Positions 1-8,626 are shown, counted from the first letter of the stretch. The stretch is 64,000 nucleotides of DNA from JAPOXR01 sp965214695 (GCA_965214695.1 OZ243967.1:1798001-1862000), one strand, 5' to 3'. Notes: generated by a model from the letters alone, not told the origin. Numbers and translations: made by a program.

Positions 1-585
1 GGCATCGCACAATTCGCCGATATTATGTGGCGGGATGTTGGTGGCCATGCCGACGGCGATGCCGCTGGCGCCATTGGCCAGCAGGTTCGGAAACACCGCC
101 GGCAGCAGTTCCGGCTCCTCCAGTGTGCCGTCATAATTCGGCCGGAAATCCACCGCGTTCTCGGCCAGGCCTTCCATCAGCGCCTCGCCAGCCGTGGCCA
201 GGCGGGCCTCGGTGTAGCGCGAGGCGGCGGCGTTGTCGCCGTCGACATTGCCGAAATTGCCCTGGCCCTCGATGAGCGGGTAGCGCATGTTGAAATCCTG
301 CGCCAACCTGGCCAGCGCATCATAGATCGCCTTGTCGCCATGCGGGTGGTAGTTGCCCATGACGTCGCCGGAAATCTTGGCCGATTTGCGAAACCCGGCC
401 GCCGGTCCAAGCCTGAGTTCGCGCATCGCGTAGAGGATGCGTCGGTGGACCGGCTTCAGCCCGTCCCTGGCATCCGGCAACGCCCGGTGCATGATGGTGG
501 AGAGCGCATACTGCAGATAGCGTTCGCTGATCGCACTGCTCAGCGATTCGCCGGTCTCGCCGATGTCTGTCCCGTCCTCGGTCAT
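1..585 (-). CDS. parC: DNA topoisomerase IV subunit A, N-terminal part (cut by window edge)
   Basis: ParC is the DNA-cleaving subunit of topoisomerase IV, which decatenates sister chromosomes together with ParE. Only the first 195 residues lie in the window; the gene continues past position 1. The start ATG is at 585-583. The breakage-reunion domain is recognisable from GLKPVHRRILYAM (42-54), RKSAKISGDVMGNYHPHGD (66-84), GQGNFGNVDGD (107-117) and RYTEARL, whose Tyr124 is the catalytic tyrosine. The RKSAKISGDVMG wording fits alphaproteobacterial ParC better than GyrA, which usually reads VVGDVIGKYHPHGD. The next gene is transcribed divergently after about 140 bp. Confidence 0.93.
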   Translation of the reverse strand, partial: MTEDGTDIGETGESLSSAISERYLQYALSTIMHRALPDARDGLKPVHRRILYAMRELRLGPAAGFRKSAKISGDVMGNYHPHGDKAIYDALARLAQDFNMRYPLIEGQGNFGNVDGDNAAASRYTEARLATAGEALMEGLAENAVDFRPNYDGTLEEPELLPAVFPNLLANGASGIAVGMATNIPPHNIGELCDA

Positions 586-728
586 GGCAATCTGTTACCG
601 CCAGCTACCGGGAATTGCCACCAACCGCATTGCCGCCAGCCCCGTTCCAACGGGACGGGCGGTCATGGCCGGGGTGGCCGGTCGGCGGCGTCTTGCGCAT
701 GCGCCGCATCTGTTGCAGGGAGGGCGCC

Positions 729-1478
729 ATGCAGGATTACGCCTACCAGCTTTATTCGTCTCGCAAGTTTGGGCCGCTCAGTGAAACGCTGGCGATGCTG
801 GCAGAGCTTGGCTTTCGCCAGGTCGAGGGCTTTGGCGATCTTCTTGACAATTCGGGGCTGGCAGCCGCCCTCGGCGAGGCCGGCCTCGAGATGCCGACGG
901 CCCATATCGACCTCGAGACCATCGAGAATCGGTCCGAGATCGTCATTGCCCGCGCCCGCGAGCTGGGGATCAGGCAGATCCATGCCCCGTTCCTGGCACC
1001 GGATGAACGACCTGCCGATTCGGCCGGCTGGCGGCGCCTCGGGCAAAGGCTGGCGGCGGCCGGCCGGCCGCTCCGCGCCGCCGGGCTGGAATTCGGTTGG
1101 CACAATCACGATTTCGAGTTTCGTCCCTGCACCGATGGTCGCTACCCGATCGACTGCATGCTCGAGGCCGATGAACAGCTGATCCTGGAGCTGGACATTG
1201 CCTGGGTGGAGGTCGCCGGCGCCGACCCGCTCCACTGGATCGACCGGCTCGCCGACCGCATCGGCGCCGTGCATGTCAAGGACATCGCGCCGGCCGGAAC
1301 TTGCCTGGACGAGGATGGCTGGGCCGATCTGGGTGACGGGATCATGGACTGGCGGTGCCTCCTGGCCGCCATTGACCGGACCGCCTGCGCCTGGCGGGTG
1401 CTGGAGCATGACAATCCGGGCGATGACCGCCGGTTTGCCCGGCGGTCGCTGGCGGCTGCACGCCGGCTGCAGGGCTGA
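729..1478 (+). CDS. Sugar phosphate isomerase/epimerase (xylose-isomerase-like TIM barrel)
   Basis: This 249-residue protein belongs to the AP-endonuclease-2/xylose isomerase-like TIM-barrel family, which isomerises or epimerises sugars and inositol derivatives using a divalent metal. Visible metal-site motifs are HNHDFEF (about 126-132), the ELDIAWV strand (about 151-157), HVKD (about 179-182) and EHDNP near the end. The ATG at 729 was chosen over upstream in-frame ATGs because it follows an AGGGAGGGC ribosome-binding site and the homology begins there. It sits 3 bp upstream of a Gfo/Idh/MocA oxidoreductase; this pairing is common in operons that oxidise and rearrange polyols. The substrate cannot be named. 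Confidence 0.85.
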   Translation: MQDYAYQLYSSRKFGPLSETLAMLAELGFRQVEGFGDLLDNSGLAAALGEAGLEMPTAHIDLETIENRSEIVIARARELGIRQIHAPFLAPDERPADSAGWRRLGQRLAAAGRPLRAAGLEFGWHNHDFEFRPCTDGRYPIDCMLEADEQLILELDIAWVEVAGADPLHWIDRLADRIGAVHVKDIAPAGTCLDEDGWADLGDGIMDWRCLLAAIDRTACAWRVLEHDNPGDDRRFARRSLAAARRLQG

Positions 1479-1481
1479 AAC

Positions 1482-2619
1482 ATGGACAGGCTCGGCATCG
1501 GCATCATCGGCTGCGGACACATCTGTGCCACCTATCTGGAGCTGGCGCCGCTTTTTGCCGGGTTGGACATCAGGGGACTCGCCGACATCAACCCCGATGC
1601 CTCGCAGCGACGCGGCCAGGAATTCGACATCCCGGTGATGCCGCCAGCCGAATTGCTGGTGGCCGATTGCATCGACATCGTGGTCAATCTCACCATCCCC
1701 GGCACCCATTACCCGGTCACCCGCCAGGCGCTGGAGGCAGGCAAGCATGTCTATTCCGAAAAACCCCTGGCGCTGAGCCTCGACGAGGCCGAGGATCTGC
1801 ACCGGATTGCAACCAGCAGGAATCTGCGGATCGGTTCGGCCCCGGACACCTTTCTCGGCGGTGCCCACCAGCAGGCCAGGTCCTGCGTCGATGACGGCAT
1901 GATCGGCGATGTGATGTCCGGCTCCGCCCATGTCATGAGCCACGGCATGGAGCACTGGCACCCGGACCCGACCTTCTTCTTCCAACCCGGCGGCGGCCCG
2001 GTTCTCGATGTCGGTCCCTACTACCTGGCCAATCTTGTCCAGCTCATCGGCCCCATCCGCCGTGTTGCCGCCCTGGCCGGCGCCGCCCGCCAGGAACGAA
2101 TCGTCACCGCCGACGGGACCGCGACGGGGCGAGACCATTCCGGTCAGGACCCCCACCGACATTCATGCCCTGCTTGAATTCCGATCAGGGGCCAGGATCA
2201 CCTTCTCCGCCAGCTGGGATGTCAGGGCGCACCGGCATTCCAGCATGGAACTCTATGGCCAGGACGGCTCGCTCTTCCTTCCCGATCCCAATTTCTTCGG
2301 CGGCAAGCTGGAGCTTGCCGGCAAGGATGGCAGGATTACCGCCCTTCCGGCATGGAATCATCCGCTCGGCATTTCCAACACGCAGCATCCGGAGGACGGC
2401 AAGCTGGCAAATTACCGCTCGGCCGGCCTCGCCGAGATGGCCCTGGCGATCATCGAGGACCGCCCCCATCGCTGCTCGCTCGACCTTGCCCTGCACTGTG
2501 TCGATGCCATGACCTCGATCCTTGCTGCCGCCGAAAACGGCGCCTGGGTCGAGTTGTCGACCAGCTGCGATCGCCCGCAACCGCTGGGCCCCGAGGCGGC
2601 CCACCGCCTGCTGGCCTGA
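1482..2619 (+). pseudogene. Gfo/Idh/MocA family oxidoreductase, interrupted by a frameshift
   Basis: An NAD(P)-dependent sugar or inositol dehydrogenase-like gene of about 380 codons, readable only by changing frame. The first frame (1482 to about 2117) gives the Rossmann fold: GIIGCGHI at residues 6-13, SEKPLAL (the EKP motif) and GGGPVLDVGPYYL. The second frame (from about 2119 to 2619) continues with PRRGETIPVRTPTD and the alpha/beta C-terminal domain to HRLLA. Removing one base near 2118, in GACGGGACCGCGACGGGG, restores one continuous protein. The gene partners the isomerase 3 bp upstream. It is either a real inactivation or a one-base assembly error; both halves look well conserved, which favours an error or a very recent mutation. 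Confidence 0.85.
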
Positions 2620-2815
2620 CCTGCCGCCAGGCAAGAACGGGAGGATGCCCGCCGCCGCGGGCTGCCGATGGCACCTGGCGACATGGCCCGAATTTCGTCA
2701 GGACAGGGGACGGGGGACATGGTAGTTGGCAGTCCGGGGGCCTGGCCTGGCCCCGGCCGCGGGCCGGCAATTGTCGCCCGTCCGGTTCCTGACCTGATCC
2801 TGGAGCGGAACTCCG

Positions 2816-3688
2816 ATGACTGAGGTGAATGACAGAGCGGATCATCAGCAACGGGGTAGCATACTCATTACCGGCTGTTCCTCGGGGATTGGCCTCAATG
2901 CCGCAACCACACTCGGTGCCCGCGGCTGGAGGGTGATCGCCAGCTGCCGCAAGGAGGAGGATTGCGAGCGGATTCGCCAGACCGGGCTCGAGAGCATACG
3001 GCTGGACTACCGCGACGAGGACAGCATCGCCGAGGCGCTGGACTGGACACTGGAGCGGACCGGCGGCAGGCTTGATGCCCTTTACAATAACGGCGCCTAC
3101 GCGATTCCGGGCGCGGTCGAGGATCTTCCCCGGGAAGCGTTGCGGGAGATCTTCGAGTGCAATCTCTTTGGCTATCACGACCTGTCCACCCGGGTCATTC
3201 GCATCATGCGAGCCCAGGGGAGTGGGCGCATTGTCAACTGCTCCTCGGTCCTCGGTTTCGTCACCCTGCCGATGCGGGGTGCCTACAATTCGACCAAGCA
3301 CGCCCTCGAAGGGTTGACCGACACCATGCGGATCGAACTCGCCGGCAGCGGCATCCATGTCTCGATGATCGAACCGGGGCCAATCACCTCGAGGATACGC
3401 GAGAATTCACGCGGCCCTTTCGAGAAGTGGATCAAACCGGAACAATCGGTGCATTCGCAGCTCTACCGGGAGAGGCTCATTCCCCGCCTCTACCAGGAGG
3501 GCGTGGCGAAGGACCGGTTCGAGCTGCCGCCCGATGCCGTGACCAGGAAGCTGATCCATGCCCTTGAATCCTCGAACCCGAGACCGCGCTACTACGTGAC
3601 CACCCCGACCTACATCATGGGTTCGCTGAAGCGCATTCTCCCGACCAGGCGGCTGGACCGGCTGATACGCCGAATGGGTGCGTCGTGA
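2816..3688 (+). CDS. SDR family NAD(P)-dependent oxidoreductase
   Basis: A classical short-chain dehydrogenase/reductase of 290 residues. The N-terminal cofactor site reads ITGCSSGIG (about 18-26), followed by NNGAYAIPG, the catalytic Ser in NCSSVLGF and the active-site YNSTK. After the Rossmann core comes a roughly 60-residue C-terminal extension with basic residues (SLKRILPTRRLDRLIRRMG), suggesting membrane association or lipid-type substrates as in other extended SDRs; this is inference. Its TGA overlaps the GTG of the following HIG1 gene (GTGA), so the two are probably translationally coupled. The substrate is unknown. Confidence 0.88.
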   Translation: MTEVNDRADHQQRGSILITGCSSGIGLNAATTLGARGWRVIASCRKEEDCERIRQTGLESIRLDYRDEDSIAEALDWTLERTGGRLDALYNNGAYAIPGAVEDLPREALREIFECNLFGYHDLSTRVIRIMRAQGSGRIVNCSSVLGFVTLPMRGAYNSTKHALEGLTDTMRIELAGSGIHVSMIEPGPITSRIRENSRGPFEKWIKPEQSVHSQLYRERLIPRLYQEGVAKDRFELPPDAVTRKLIHALESSNPRPRYYVTTPTYIMGSLKRILPTRRLDRLIRRMGAS

Positions 3689-3889
3689 GCGGCCCGCTTC
3701 CGGTCATTGCCGTCATCGCCATGCTGGCGGTGCTGTGTCATCCTCATGGTCGGGATCGGCGGCTTCGCCACCGGCGGCGAATTCAATCGCAAGCATGCCA
3801 ATCGTATCATGCGGCTGCGCATCATTGCCCAGGCGGCGGCAGTCGGCTTGATCCTGGTCGCCGTCACCCTGTCCGGGAACGGTGGTTGA
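3685..3889 (+). pseudogene. HIG1-domain twin-transmembrane small protein, frameshifted
   Basis: Alphaproteobacteria often carry a 60-70 residue inner-membrane protein with two helices and a central GGEFNRK motif (HIG1 domain, related to respiratory supercomplex factors) just upstream of cob(I)alamin adenosyltransferase. Here the start GTG at 3685 opens MSGPLPVIAVIAMLAVL (helix 1). The frame is then lost at about 3733-3737 (CTGTGTC). The continuation is in the next frame: VILMVGIGGFATGGEFNRK, then IMRLRIIAQAAAVGLILVAVTL (helix 2), ending at 3889. Deleting one T restores the family pattern. Conservation on both sides suggests a recent mutation or an assembly indel. Confidence 0.8.
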
Positions 3890-3892
3890 CCG

Positions 3893-4468
3893 ATGGTGGT
3901 GCTGAACAAGATCTACACCAGGACCGGCGATGGTGGCGAGACCGGGCTCGGCGACGGCACCCGGACCGCCAAGCACTCGGCAAGGGTGGAGGCCTACGGA
4001 ACCGTCGACGAGCTGAATTCGGTGGTTGGCATTGCCCGGTTGCATGCCGATGACAACATCGATGCCATCCTGTCGAGGATCCAGAACGACCTGTTCGACC
4101 TCGGTGCCGATTTGTGCCGCCCGCCAGCCCCGGGCGAGGAGGATGCCGAATACCCGCCGCTGCGAATTGCCGCCAGCCAGGTGGCGTGGCTGGAGACGGA
4201 GATCGATGCCCTCAATTCCGGGCTTGAGCCCCTGCGCAGTTTCGTGCTGCCAGGCGGCACCGCCTGCTCGGCACACCTTCATCACTGCCGGACGGTCGCC
4301 CGTCGGGCAGAACGCCGGGTGGTCCAGCTGGCAGGACAGCAGGAGGTGAGCGAGGTCGCCATTCGCTACCTGAACCGGCTCTCCGACTGGTTCTTCGTGG
4401 CCGCCAGGTCCATGAACGCCCAAAAGGATGGCGACGTCCTCTGGGTCCCGGGGGCAGGCAGAGGCTGA
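3893..4468 (+). CDS. Cob(I)yrinic acid a,c-diamide adenosyltransferase (PduO type)
   Basis: This 191-residue enzyme transfers the 5'-deoxyadenosyl group from ATP to cob(I)alamin, making adenosylcobalamin for B12-dependent mutases. Family motifs are complete: TRTGDGG at 9-15 (ATP binding), the YGTVDELNS segment, RAERR in the middle helix and RYLNRLSDWFFVAAR near the C-terminus, which forms the cobalamin and nucleotide site. The start ATG at 3893 lies 3 bp after the HIG1 stop, consistent with one operon. In this organism the coenzyme would serve the ethylmalonyl-CoA and methylmalonyl-CoA mutases implied by the mcd gene at 49.6-51.2 kb; that functional link is inference. Confidence 0.93.
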   Translation: MVVLNKIYTRTGDGGETGLGDGTRTAKHSARVEAYGTVDELNSVVGIARLHADDNIDAILSRIQNDLFDLGADLCRPPAPGEEDAEYPPLRIAASQVAWLETEIDALNSGLEPLRSFVLPGGTACSAHLHHCRTVARRAERRVVQLAGQQEVSEVAIRYLNRLSDWFFVAARSMNAQKDGDVLWVPGAGRG

Positions 4469-4500
4469 CCGGACGCCTCGCCCGGCACCAGGCCCGATGG

Positions 4501-4527
4501 CTTCTCGCAGGCCCTGTTCGCGAGAAG
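4501..4527. other. Hairpin downstream of the adenosyltransferase gene
   Basis: CTTCTCGC (4501-4508) and GCGAGAAG (4520-4527) form a perfect 8-bp stem with an 11-nt loop, 33 bp after the stop codon at 4468. There is no following T-run, so it is not a convincing intrinsic terminator. It could be a 3'-end stabilising structure between the adenosyltransferase gene and etfBA. Confidence 0.35.
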
Positions 4528-4738
4528 AAGGAGTTGGCCCGGGCGCTCGCCTGAACCGCACCTGCCGGCTGGCTGGCCTTCCTTCGACCATCCCCGGCGG
4601 GTGCCGGCAGATCTCGGGGAGATCATCCACCGGCAATTCGCGCTGCGGTCGAATTTTCACTGTTGCTTTACATCGGGTTTTTGTAAGCGTATCCGCCGCA
4701 GCCCTCGCGGCTGACAACCAGGAACTGGAGTGGGCGCT

Positions 4739-5500
4739 ATGAAGGTGCTTGTGCCTGTCAAACGGGTCATCGACTACAATGTTAAGGTCAGGGTCCGTCC
4801 GGACGGGTCGGGGGTCGACCTGGCCAATGTCAAGATGTCGATCAACCCGTTTGACGAGATTGCGGTCGAGGAGGCCGTCAGGCTGCGGGAGGCCGGCAAG
4901 GCCGAGGAGGTCGTGGTGGTGTCGATCGGGGTGTCGCAGGCACAGACCGTGCTGCGCAATGCGCTGGCAGTCGGTGCCGACCGCGCCATTCTCGTCGAGG
5001 CAACCGATGACCCGCATGTCGATATCGAACCGCTGGCAGTGGCCAAGATACTGAAGGCGATTGTCGACGAGGAGCAGCCGGGGCTGATCCTCATGGGCAA
5101 ACAGGCAATCGACAACGATTTGAACGCCACAGGGCAAATGCTGGCGGCGCTCATGGGTTGTGCCCAGGCGACATTCGCCTCCGAATTGGATATCGGCGAC
5201 GGCGTTGCGACGGTGGTCAGGGAGGTTGATGGCGGGTTGCAGGTGATCAATGCAAAGCTGCCCTGCGTGGTGACCGTCGATCTGAGGATGAACGAGCCGC
5301 GCTATCCGTCGCTGCTCAACATCAAGCGGGCACGGCAGAAGCCGATGGATACCAAGACCCCGGACGATTTCGGGATTGACGTGTCGCCGCGCCTGGAAAT
5401 CGTCACTACCGTCGAGCCGCCGGCCAGGAAATCCGGCGAAATCGTCGGCTCGGTGGATGAGTTGCTGGAAAAACTCAGGGACGAGATGGAGGTAATCTGA
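4739..5500 (+). CDS. etfB: Electron transfer flavoprotein subunit beta
   Basis: EtfB is the AMP-binding small subunit of the soluble heterodimer that carries electrons from acyl-CoA dehydrogenases to ETF-ubiquinone oxidoreductase. The 253-residue sequence starts MKVLVPVKRVIDYN and contains the family landmarks NPFDEIAVEEAVRL (about 39-52), the strand ILMGKQAIDND, and the C-terminal domain with IKRARQKP and LEKLRDEMEV. The ATG at 4739 is preceded by GGAG with 8-bp spacing. The stop overlaps the etfA start by one base (TGATG). The nearest obvious electron donor in the window is the methylsuccinyl-CoA dehydrogenase at 49.6-51.2 kb. Confidence 0.96.
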   Translation: MKVLVPVKRVIDYNVKVRVRPDGSGVDLANVKMSINPFDEIAVEEAVRLREAGKAEEVVVVSIGVSQAQTVLRNALAVGADRAILVEATDDPHVDIEPLAVAKILKAIVDEEQPGLILMGKQAIDNDLNATGQMLAALMGCAQATFASELDIGDGVATVVREVDGGLQVINAKLPCVVTVDLRMNEPRYPSLLNIKRARQKPMDTKTPDDFGIDVSPRLEIVTTVEPPARKSGEIVGSVDELLEKLRDEMEVI

Positions 5501-6426
5501 TGGCTGTGCTCCTGATTGCCGAACTGAATGGTAGCGAGCTTGCAACCGATTTGACGGCAAAGGCGCTGACTGCCGCCCGGCAGCTTGGCGAGGTGACGGT
5601 CCTGTGCGCCGGCAATGGCTGCTCGGGCGCCGCCGCCGAAGTCGCCGGGCTTGAAGGTGTATTCAGGGTGTTGTGCGCCGAGGATCCCGGCTACGGCAAC
5701 TCGCTGGCCGAACCGGTTGCCGCCCTGATCGTGTCCCTGTCGGACCAGTACGAACATATTGTCGGGCCGGCCACCACCACCGCCCAGAACATCTTGCCGC
5801 GTGTGGCAGCCCTCATCGACGTCATGATGATCTCGGATATCTCGGCCGTCCTTGATGGCAACACCTTCGAGCGCCCGATCTATGCCGGCAATGCCATGCA
5901 GACCGTCCGGTCCGCCGATAGGGTCAAGGTCATCACCATTCGCACCGCCGCCTATGATGCCACCGGCACCGGCGGGTCGGCGCAAATCGACTCGATCGCC
6001 GCCGCCGGCGATCCGGGGGTGAGCAGCTGGGTAGAGGACCGGATTGCCTCGACCGACCGGCCCGAACTCACCTCGGCCAGGATCGTGGTATCCGGCGGCC
6101 GCGGTGTCGGATCGTCCGAGGATTTCGAACTGATTTCATCCCTGGCCGACAAGCTCGGTGCCGCGGTCGGTGCATCCCGGGCCGCGGTCGATTCAGGATT
6201 TGCTCCCAATGACTGGCAGGTCGGCCAAACCGGGAAGGTGGTGGCGCCGGATCTGTATGTTGCGGTCGGGATATCGGGCGCCATCCAGCACCTTGCCGGC
6301 ATGAAGGACTCAAAGGTCATCGTGGCAATCAACAAGGATGAGGAGGCGCCGATATTCCAGGTTGCCGATTACGGGCTGGTCGCCAATCTGTTTGACGCGG
6401 TTCCGGAACTGACGGAGAAGCTCTGA
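5500..6426 (+). CDS. etfA: Electron transfer flavoprotein subunit alpha
   Basis: EtfA binds FAD and pairs with EtfB. The 308-residue protein has an N-terminal alpha/beta domain and a C-terminal FAD domain in which the expected motifs are all present: SGGRGVGS, GASRAAVDSG, VGQTGKVVAP, GISGAIQH and AINKDEEAPIF. Length is normal for the family. Its ATG overlaps the etfB stop (TGATG), so the two subunits are translationally coupled and made in equal amounts. The next gene, encoding 3-hydroxybutyryl-CoA dehydrogenase, follows after about 90 bp in the same direction, an arrangement common in alphaproteobacteria. Confidence 0.96.
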   Translation: MAVLLIAELNGSELATDLTAKALTAARQLGEVTVLCAGNGCSGAAAEVAGLEGVFRVLCAEDPGYGNSLAEPVAALIVSLSDQYEHIVGPATTTAQNILPRVAALIDVMMISDISAVLDGNTFERPIYAGNAMQTVRSADRVKVITIRTAAYDATGTGGSAQIDSIAAAGDPGVSSWVEDRIASTDRPELTSARIVVSGGRGVGSSEDFELISSLADKLGAAVGASRAAVDSGFAPNDWQVGQTGKVVAPDLYVAVGISGAIQHLAGMKDSKVIVAINKDEEAPIFQVADYGLVANLFDAVPELTEKL

Positions 6427-6515
6427 AGTCGGCGATTGCCAGGGAAGCAGACCGGACCATCAGCAAAACGGCAATGGGCCCTGCTGGCGGGTGACGGTCA
6501 GACGGAGACACAGCG

Positions 6516-7391
6516 GTGGAGATCAGCAAAGTAGGGGTTATCGGGGCCGGGCAAATGGGCAATGGCATTGCCCATGTCTTCGCATTGGCAGGCTTCGAAG
6601 TCATCCTCCACGACATCGCCGACGAGGCGCTGGCCAGCGCCATGTCGCTGATCGAAACCAATCTTGACCGCCAGGTGGTGCGGCGGCGGATCAAGGAAAG
6701 TGAAAAGACCGAGGCGCTGGAGCGGATCAGGCTGACCCGCAAGCTGCAGGATACCGGGCAGGCCGATCTGGTGATCGAGGCGGCAACCGAACGCGAAACC
6801 ATCAAGTCCGCCATCTTCGAGGATCTGGTTCCGCATCTCCGTCCCGAAACCATACTGACCTCGAACACCTCGTCGATTTCGATCACCCGCCTGGCATCAA
6901 GGACGGACCGGCCGGAACGGTTCATGGGTTTCCATTTCATGAACCCGGTGCCGGTCATGCAGCTGGTCGAACTGATCCGCGGCATTGCCACCGATGGCGA
7001 GACCTATACCAAGCTGGTCAAGGTGGTGCACCGGCTCGGCAAGACCCCGGCCTCGGCCGAGGATTTCCCGGGCTTCATCGTCAACCGGATCCTGATGCCG
7101 ATGATCAACGAGGCTGTCTATGCCCTGCTGGAGGGAATCGGCTCCGTCGAATCGATCGACTGCTCGATGCGGCTCGGCGCCAATCATCCGATGGGTCCGT
7201 TGCAACTGGCCGATTTCATCGGCCTCGATACCTGCCTGGCGATCATGAACGTGCTGCATGACGGCCTGGCCGATACCAAGTACCGTCCCTGCCCGCTCCT
7301 GACCAAGTATGTCGAGGCCGAATGGCTGGGCCGCAAAACCCTGCGTGGCTTCTACGACTATCACGGGGAGGTGCCGGTCCCGACACGGTAG
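6516..7391 (+). CDS. 3-hydroxybutyryl-CoA dehydrogenase
   Basis: An NAD-dependent 3-hydroxyacyl-CoA dehydrogenase of 291 residues that interconverts acetoacetyl-CoA and 3-hydroxybutyryl-CoA. The start is GTG (6516). The Rossmann motif GVIGAGQMGNGIAHV lies at the N-terminus. The catalytic region reads HFMNPVPVMQLVE, with the catalytic His just before the NP pair, followed by the conserved GFIVNRILMPMINEA. The C-terminal helical domain has NHPMGPLQLADFIGLD and ends in GRKTLRGFYDY, as is usual for the stand-alone enzyme. It could act in polyhydroxybutyrate or ethylmalonyl-CoA pathway metabolism; the sequence does not decide. Confidence 0.93.
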   Translation: MEISKVGVIGAGQMGNGIAHVFALAGFEVILHDIADEALASAMSLIETNLDRQVVRRRIKESEKTEALERIRLTRKLQDTGQADLVIEAATERETIKSAIFEDLVPHLRPETILTSNTSSISITRLASRTDRPERFMGFHFMNPVPVMQLVELIRGIATDGETYTKLVKVVHRLGKTPASAEDFPGFIVNRILMPMINEAVYALLEGIGSVESIDCSMRLGANHPMGPLQLADFIGLDTCLAIMNVLHDGLADTKYRPCPLLTKYVEAEWLGRKTLRGFYDYHGEVPVPTR

Positions 7392-7436
7392 GCAGCCAAT
7401 ACCCGGCCCGGCGGAGGGCACTCCCGGCGACCGGGA

Positions 7437-7709
7437 TCAGAATTCCTCGCCGAACCGCCCGCTGATCAACTCCTCGAGTGCCTCGGCAAGCTCGCCGGCA
7501 TCCTCGCCCGTCATCCGCACCTCGATGACCGCCCCCTTGGCAGCCGCCAGCATCAGCAATCCCATGATCGAGTCACCGGCGGCCGTCCTGCCCTGGCGCG
7601 TCACCTCCACCTTCGAGCCAAACCGCTCGACCGTGGCCACGAACTTGGCCGAGGCCCGGGCATGCAACCCCTTCTGGTTGACGATCCGGTAGCTCCGCTC
7701 GACTTCCAT
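7437..7709 (-). CDS. HPr family phosphocarrier protein
   Basis: HPr accepts phosphate from enzyme I and passes it to EIIA proteins. This 90-residue protein keeps both regulatory residues: His16 in KGLHARASAKF (phosphorylated by EI) and Ser47 in GDSIMGLLML (the site used by HPr kinase/phosphorylase). Length and order of motifs are normal. It lies 1 bp downstream of the EIIA gene on the same strand, the classical alphaproteobacterial EIIA-HPr arrangement. The matching HPr kinase gene is 6.7 kb upstream at 14438-14878, beyond an accessory island. No sugar-specific EIIB/EIIC genes are visible, so a regulatory PTS is likely. Confidence 0.93.
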   Translation of the reverse strand: MEVERSYRIVNQKGLHARASAKFVATVERFGSKVEVTRQGRTAAGDSIMGLLMLAAAKGAVIEVRMTGEDAGELAEALEELISGRFGEEF

Positions 7710-7710
7710 C

Positions 7711-8094
7711 TCAGTTGCACCTGATGAGATTGATGTGAAACCTGCCGGCCTCCACGATGGCCTGGGCAGCGATCTGCAGGCTCTTCTTCCGGTATTTCAT
7801 CAGTTTCAGCAGCATCGGCATGTTCACCCCGGAAATGATCACCCGGTCGGCCCCGGAACAGGCATTCTCACAGATGTTCGATGGTGAACTCCCCTTGATG
7901 TCGGTGAGGACAATCACCCCTTCACCGCTATCCACGCGGTCGATCGCCTGGCAAATCTCGTCTCGGGTCATCCGGCCATCATCATTGCCGACCGATATCG
8001 CTGCCACATCCGGTTGCGGACCAGCGATCTGTTCGATGCTGGCAAGCATTTCCTTGCCAACACGACCATTCGTCACAACGACAATACCAATCAA
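7711..8094 (-). CDS. PTS EIIA component, mannose family, with active-site His replaced by Asn
   Basis: In alphaproteobacteria the mannose-type EIIA beside HPr acts as an end-acceptor of a regulatory phosphorelay. Reading from the TTG at 8094 gives 127 residues beginning (M)IGIVVVTNGRVGKEMLAS, then AISVGNDDG and TDIKGSSPSN, aligning over the whole family length. The family pattern is VTHGR, where the His is phosphorylated; here residue 9 is Asn (codon AAT instead of CAT). No ATG is available at the family start and the open frame runs on upstream to 8517 without recognisable homology, so the 5' end appears altered as well. The gene may be inactive or may have become a phosphate-independent regulator. 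Confidence 0.85.
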   Translation of the reverse strand: MIGIVVVTNGRVGKEMLASIEQIAGPQPDVAAISVGNDDGRMTRDEICQAIDRVDSGEGVIVLTDIKGSSPSNICENACSGADRVIISGVNMPMLLKLMKYRKKSLQIAAQAIVEAGRFHINLIRCN

Positions 8095-8599
8095 CGTAGC
8101 ATCCGAATCAAGATTGCATCGGCCGATCAAACGGGCGTCCCTATAGACACTCCGGCGCAATTCCGCGCAAGCCGATTTGCCGGGGCCAGAAAAGGGGAGC
8201 AATTGGACATGCGGCGCGGTGCCACGGTCTGGATTGATCATGTCATGTACAGTCGTGACGAGGCCGGTGGGCAGCTTGCCGAGAACACGGTCGCCATCCT
8301 GCCGAATTGCTACCAATCCGCTGGTGAACGATCGCATGGAATGGGGAAACAATCTATGTTCAGGCCCGACTACTGCAATTCCATTGCAGGCAACAATCCA
8401 CAGCTTCTGCGCGATAAAACGGAGCGGACTTCTGGGTAAGAATGGTGTTGAGAGACTTACGTCAATCGGGCAAGGCAAGATCTCGGTCGGCGTCTCGCCG
8501 TGCACAAGCACCTGCATTTACAATGCACTCAGGCCGGCGAGATCAACCGGCCGGGTCAATATTGCCGTGACGCGCTTGTACGCGTCGTTTCGCTGGGAA
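8095..8599. other. Unassigned segment at the island/EIIA junction
   Basis: About 500 bp between the EIIA gene and the brnTA promoter. On the minus strand the EIIA frame stays open to 8517, but the extra 141 codons show no domain I recognise. No rapZ-like or hprK-like sequence, which could be expected upstream of EIIA, can be read in any frame. This is where the accessory island meets the PTS locus. Confidence 0.5.
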
Positions 8600-8617
8600 A
8601 TTGTCACAACAGACAAT
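8600..8617. promoter_or_regulatory. Candidate brnTA operator and -10 box
   Basis: An inverted repeat ATTGTC-N6-GACAAT (8600-8617) directly overlaps a consensus TATAAT (8617-8622) just before the brnT reading frame. BrnA proteins are known to repress their own promoter, so this is a reasonable autoregulatory site; binding is inferred. A start point about 7 nt after TATAAT would fall at the first codons of the brnT frame. Confidence 0.5.
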
Positions 8618-8626
8618 ATAATGTAG

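Noticed and set aside
663..2162. A 499-codon minus-strand open frame opposite the isomerase/oxidoreductase genes
   Set aside because: It mirrors the codons of the plus-strand genes, which have clear motifs, and shows no domain of its own; long antisense frames are common in GC-rich DNA.
4501..4527. Intrinsic terminator after the adenosyltransferase gene
   Set aside because: The stem is good but no T-run follows.
3713..5560. A 615-codon minus-strand open frame opposite the adenosyltransferase and etfB
   Set aside because: The plus strand encodes two unmistakable enzymes with good ribosome sites; the antisense frame has repetitive low-information composition.
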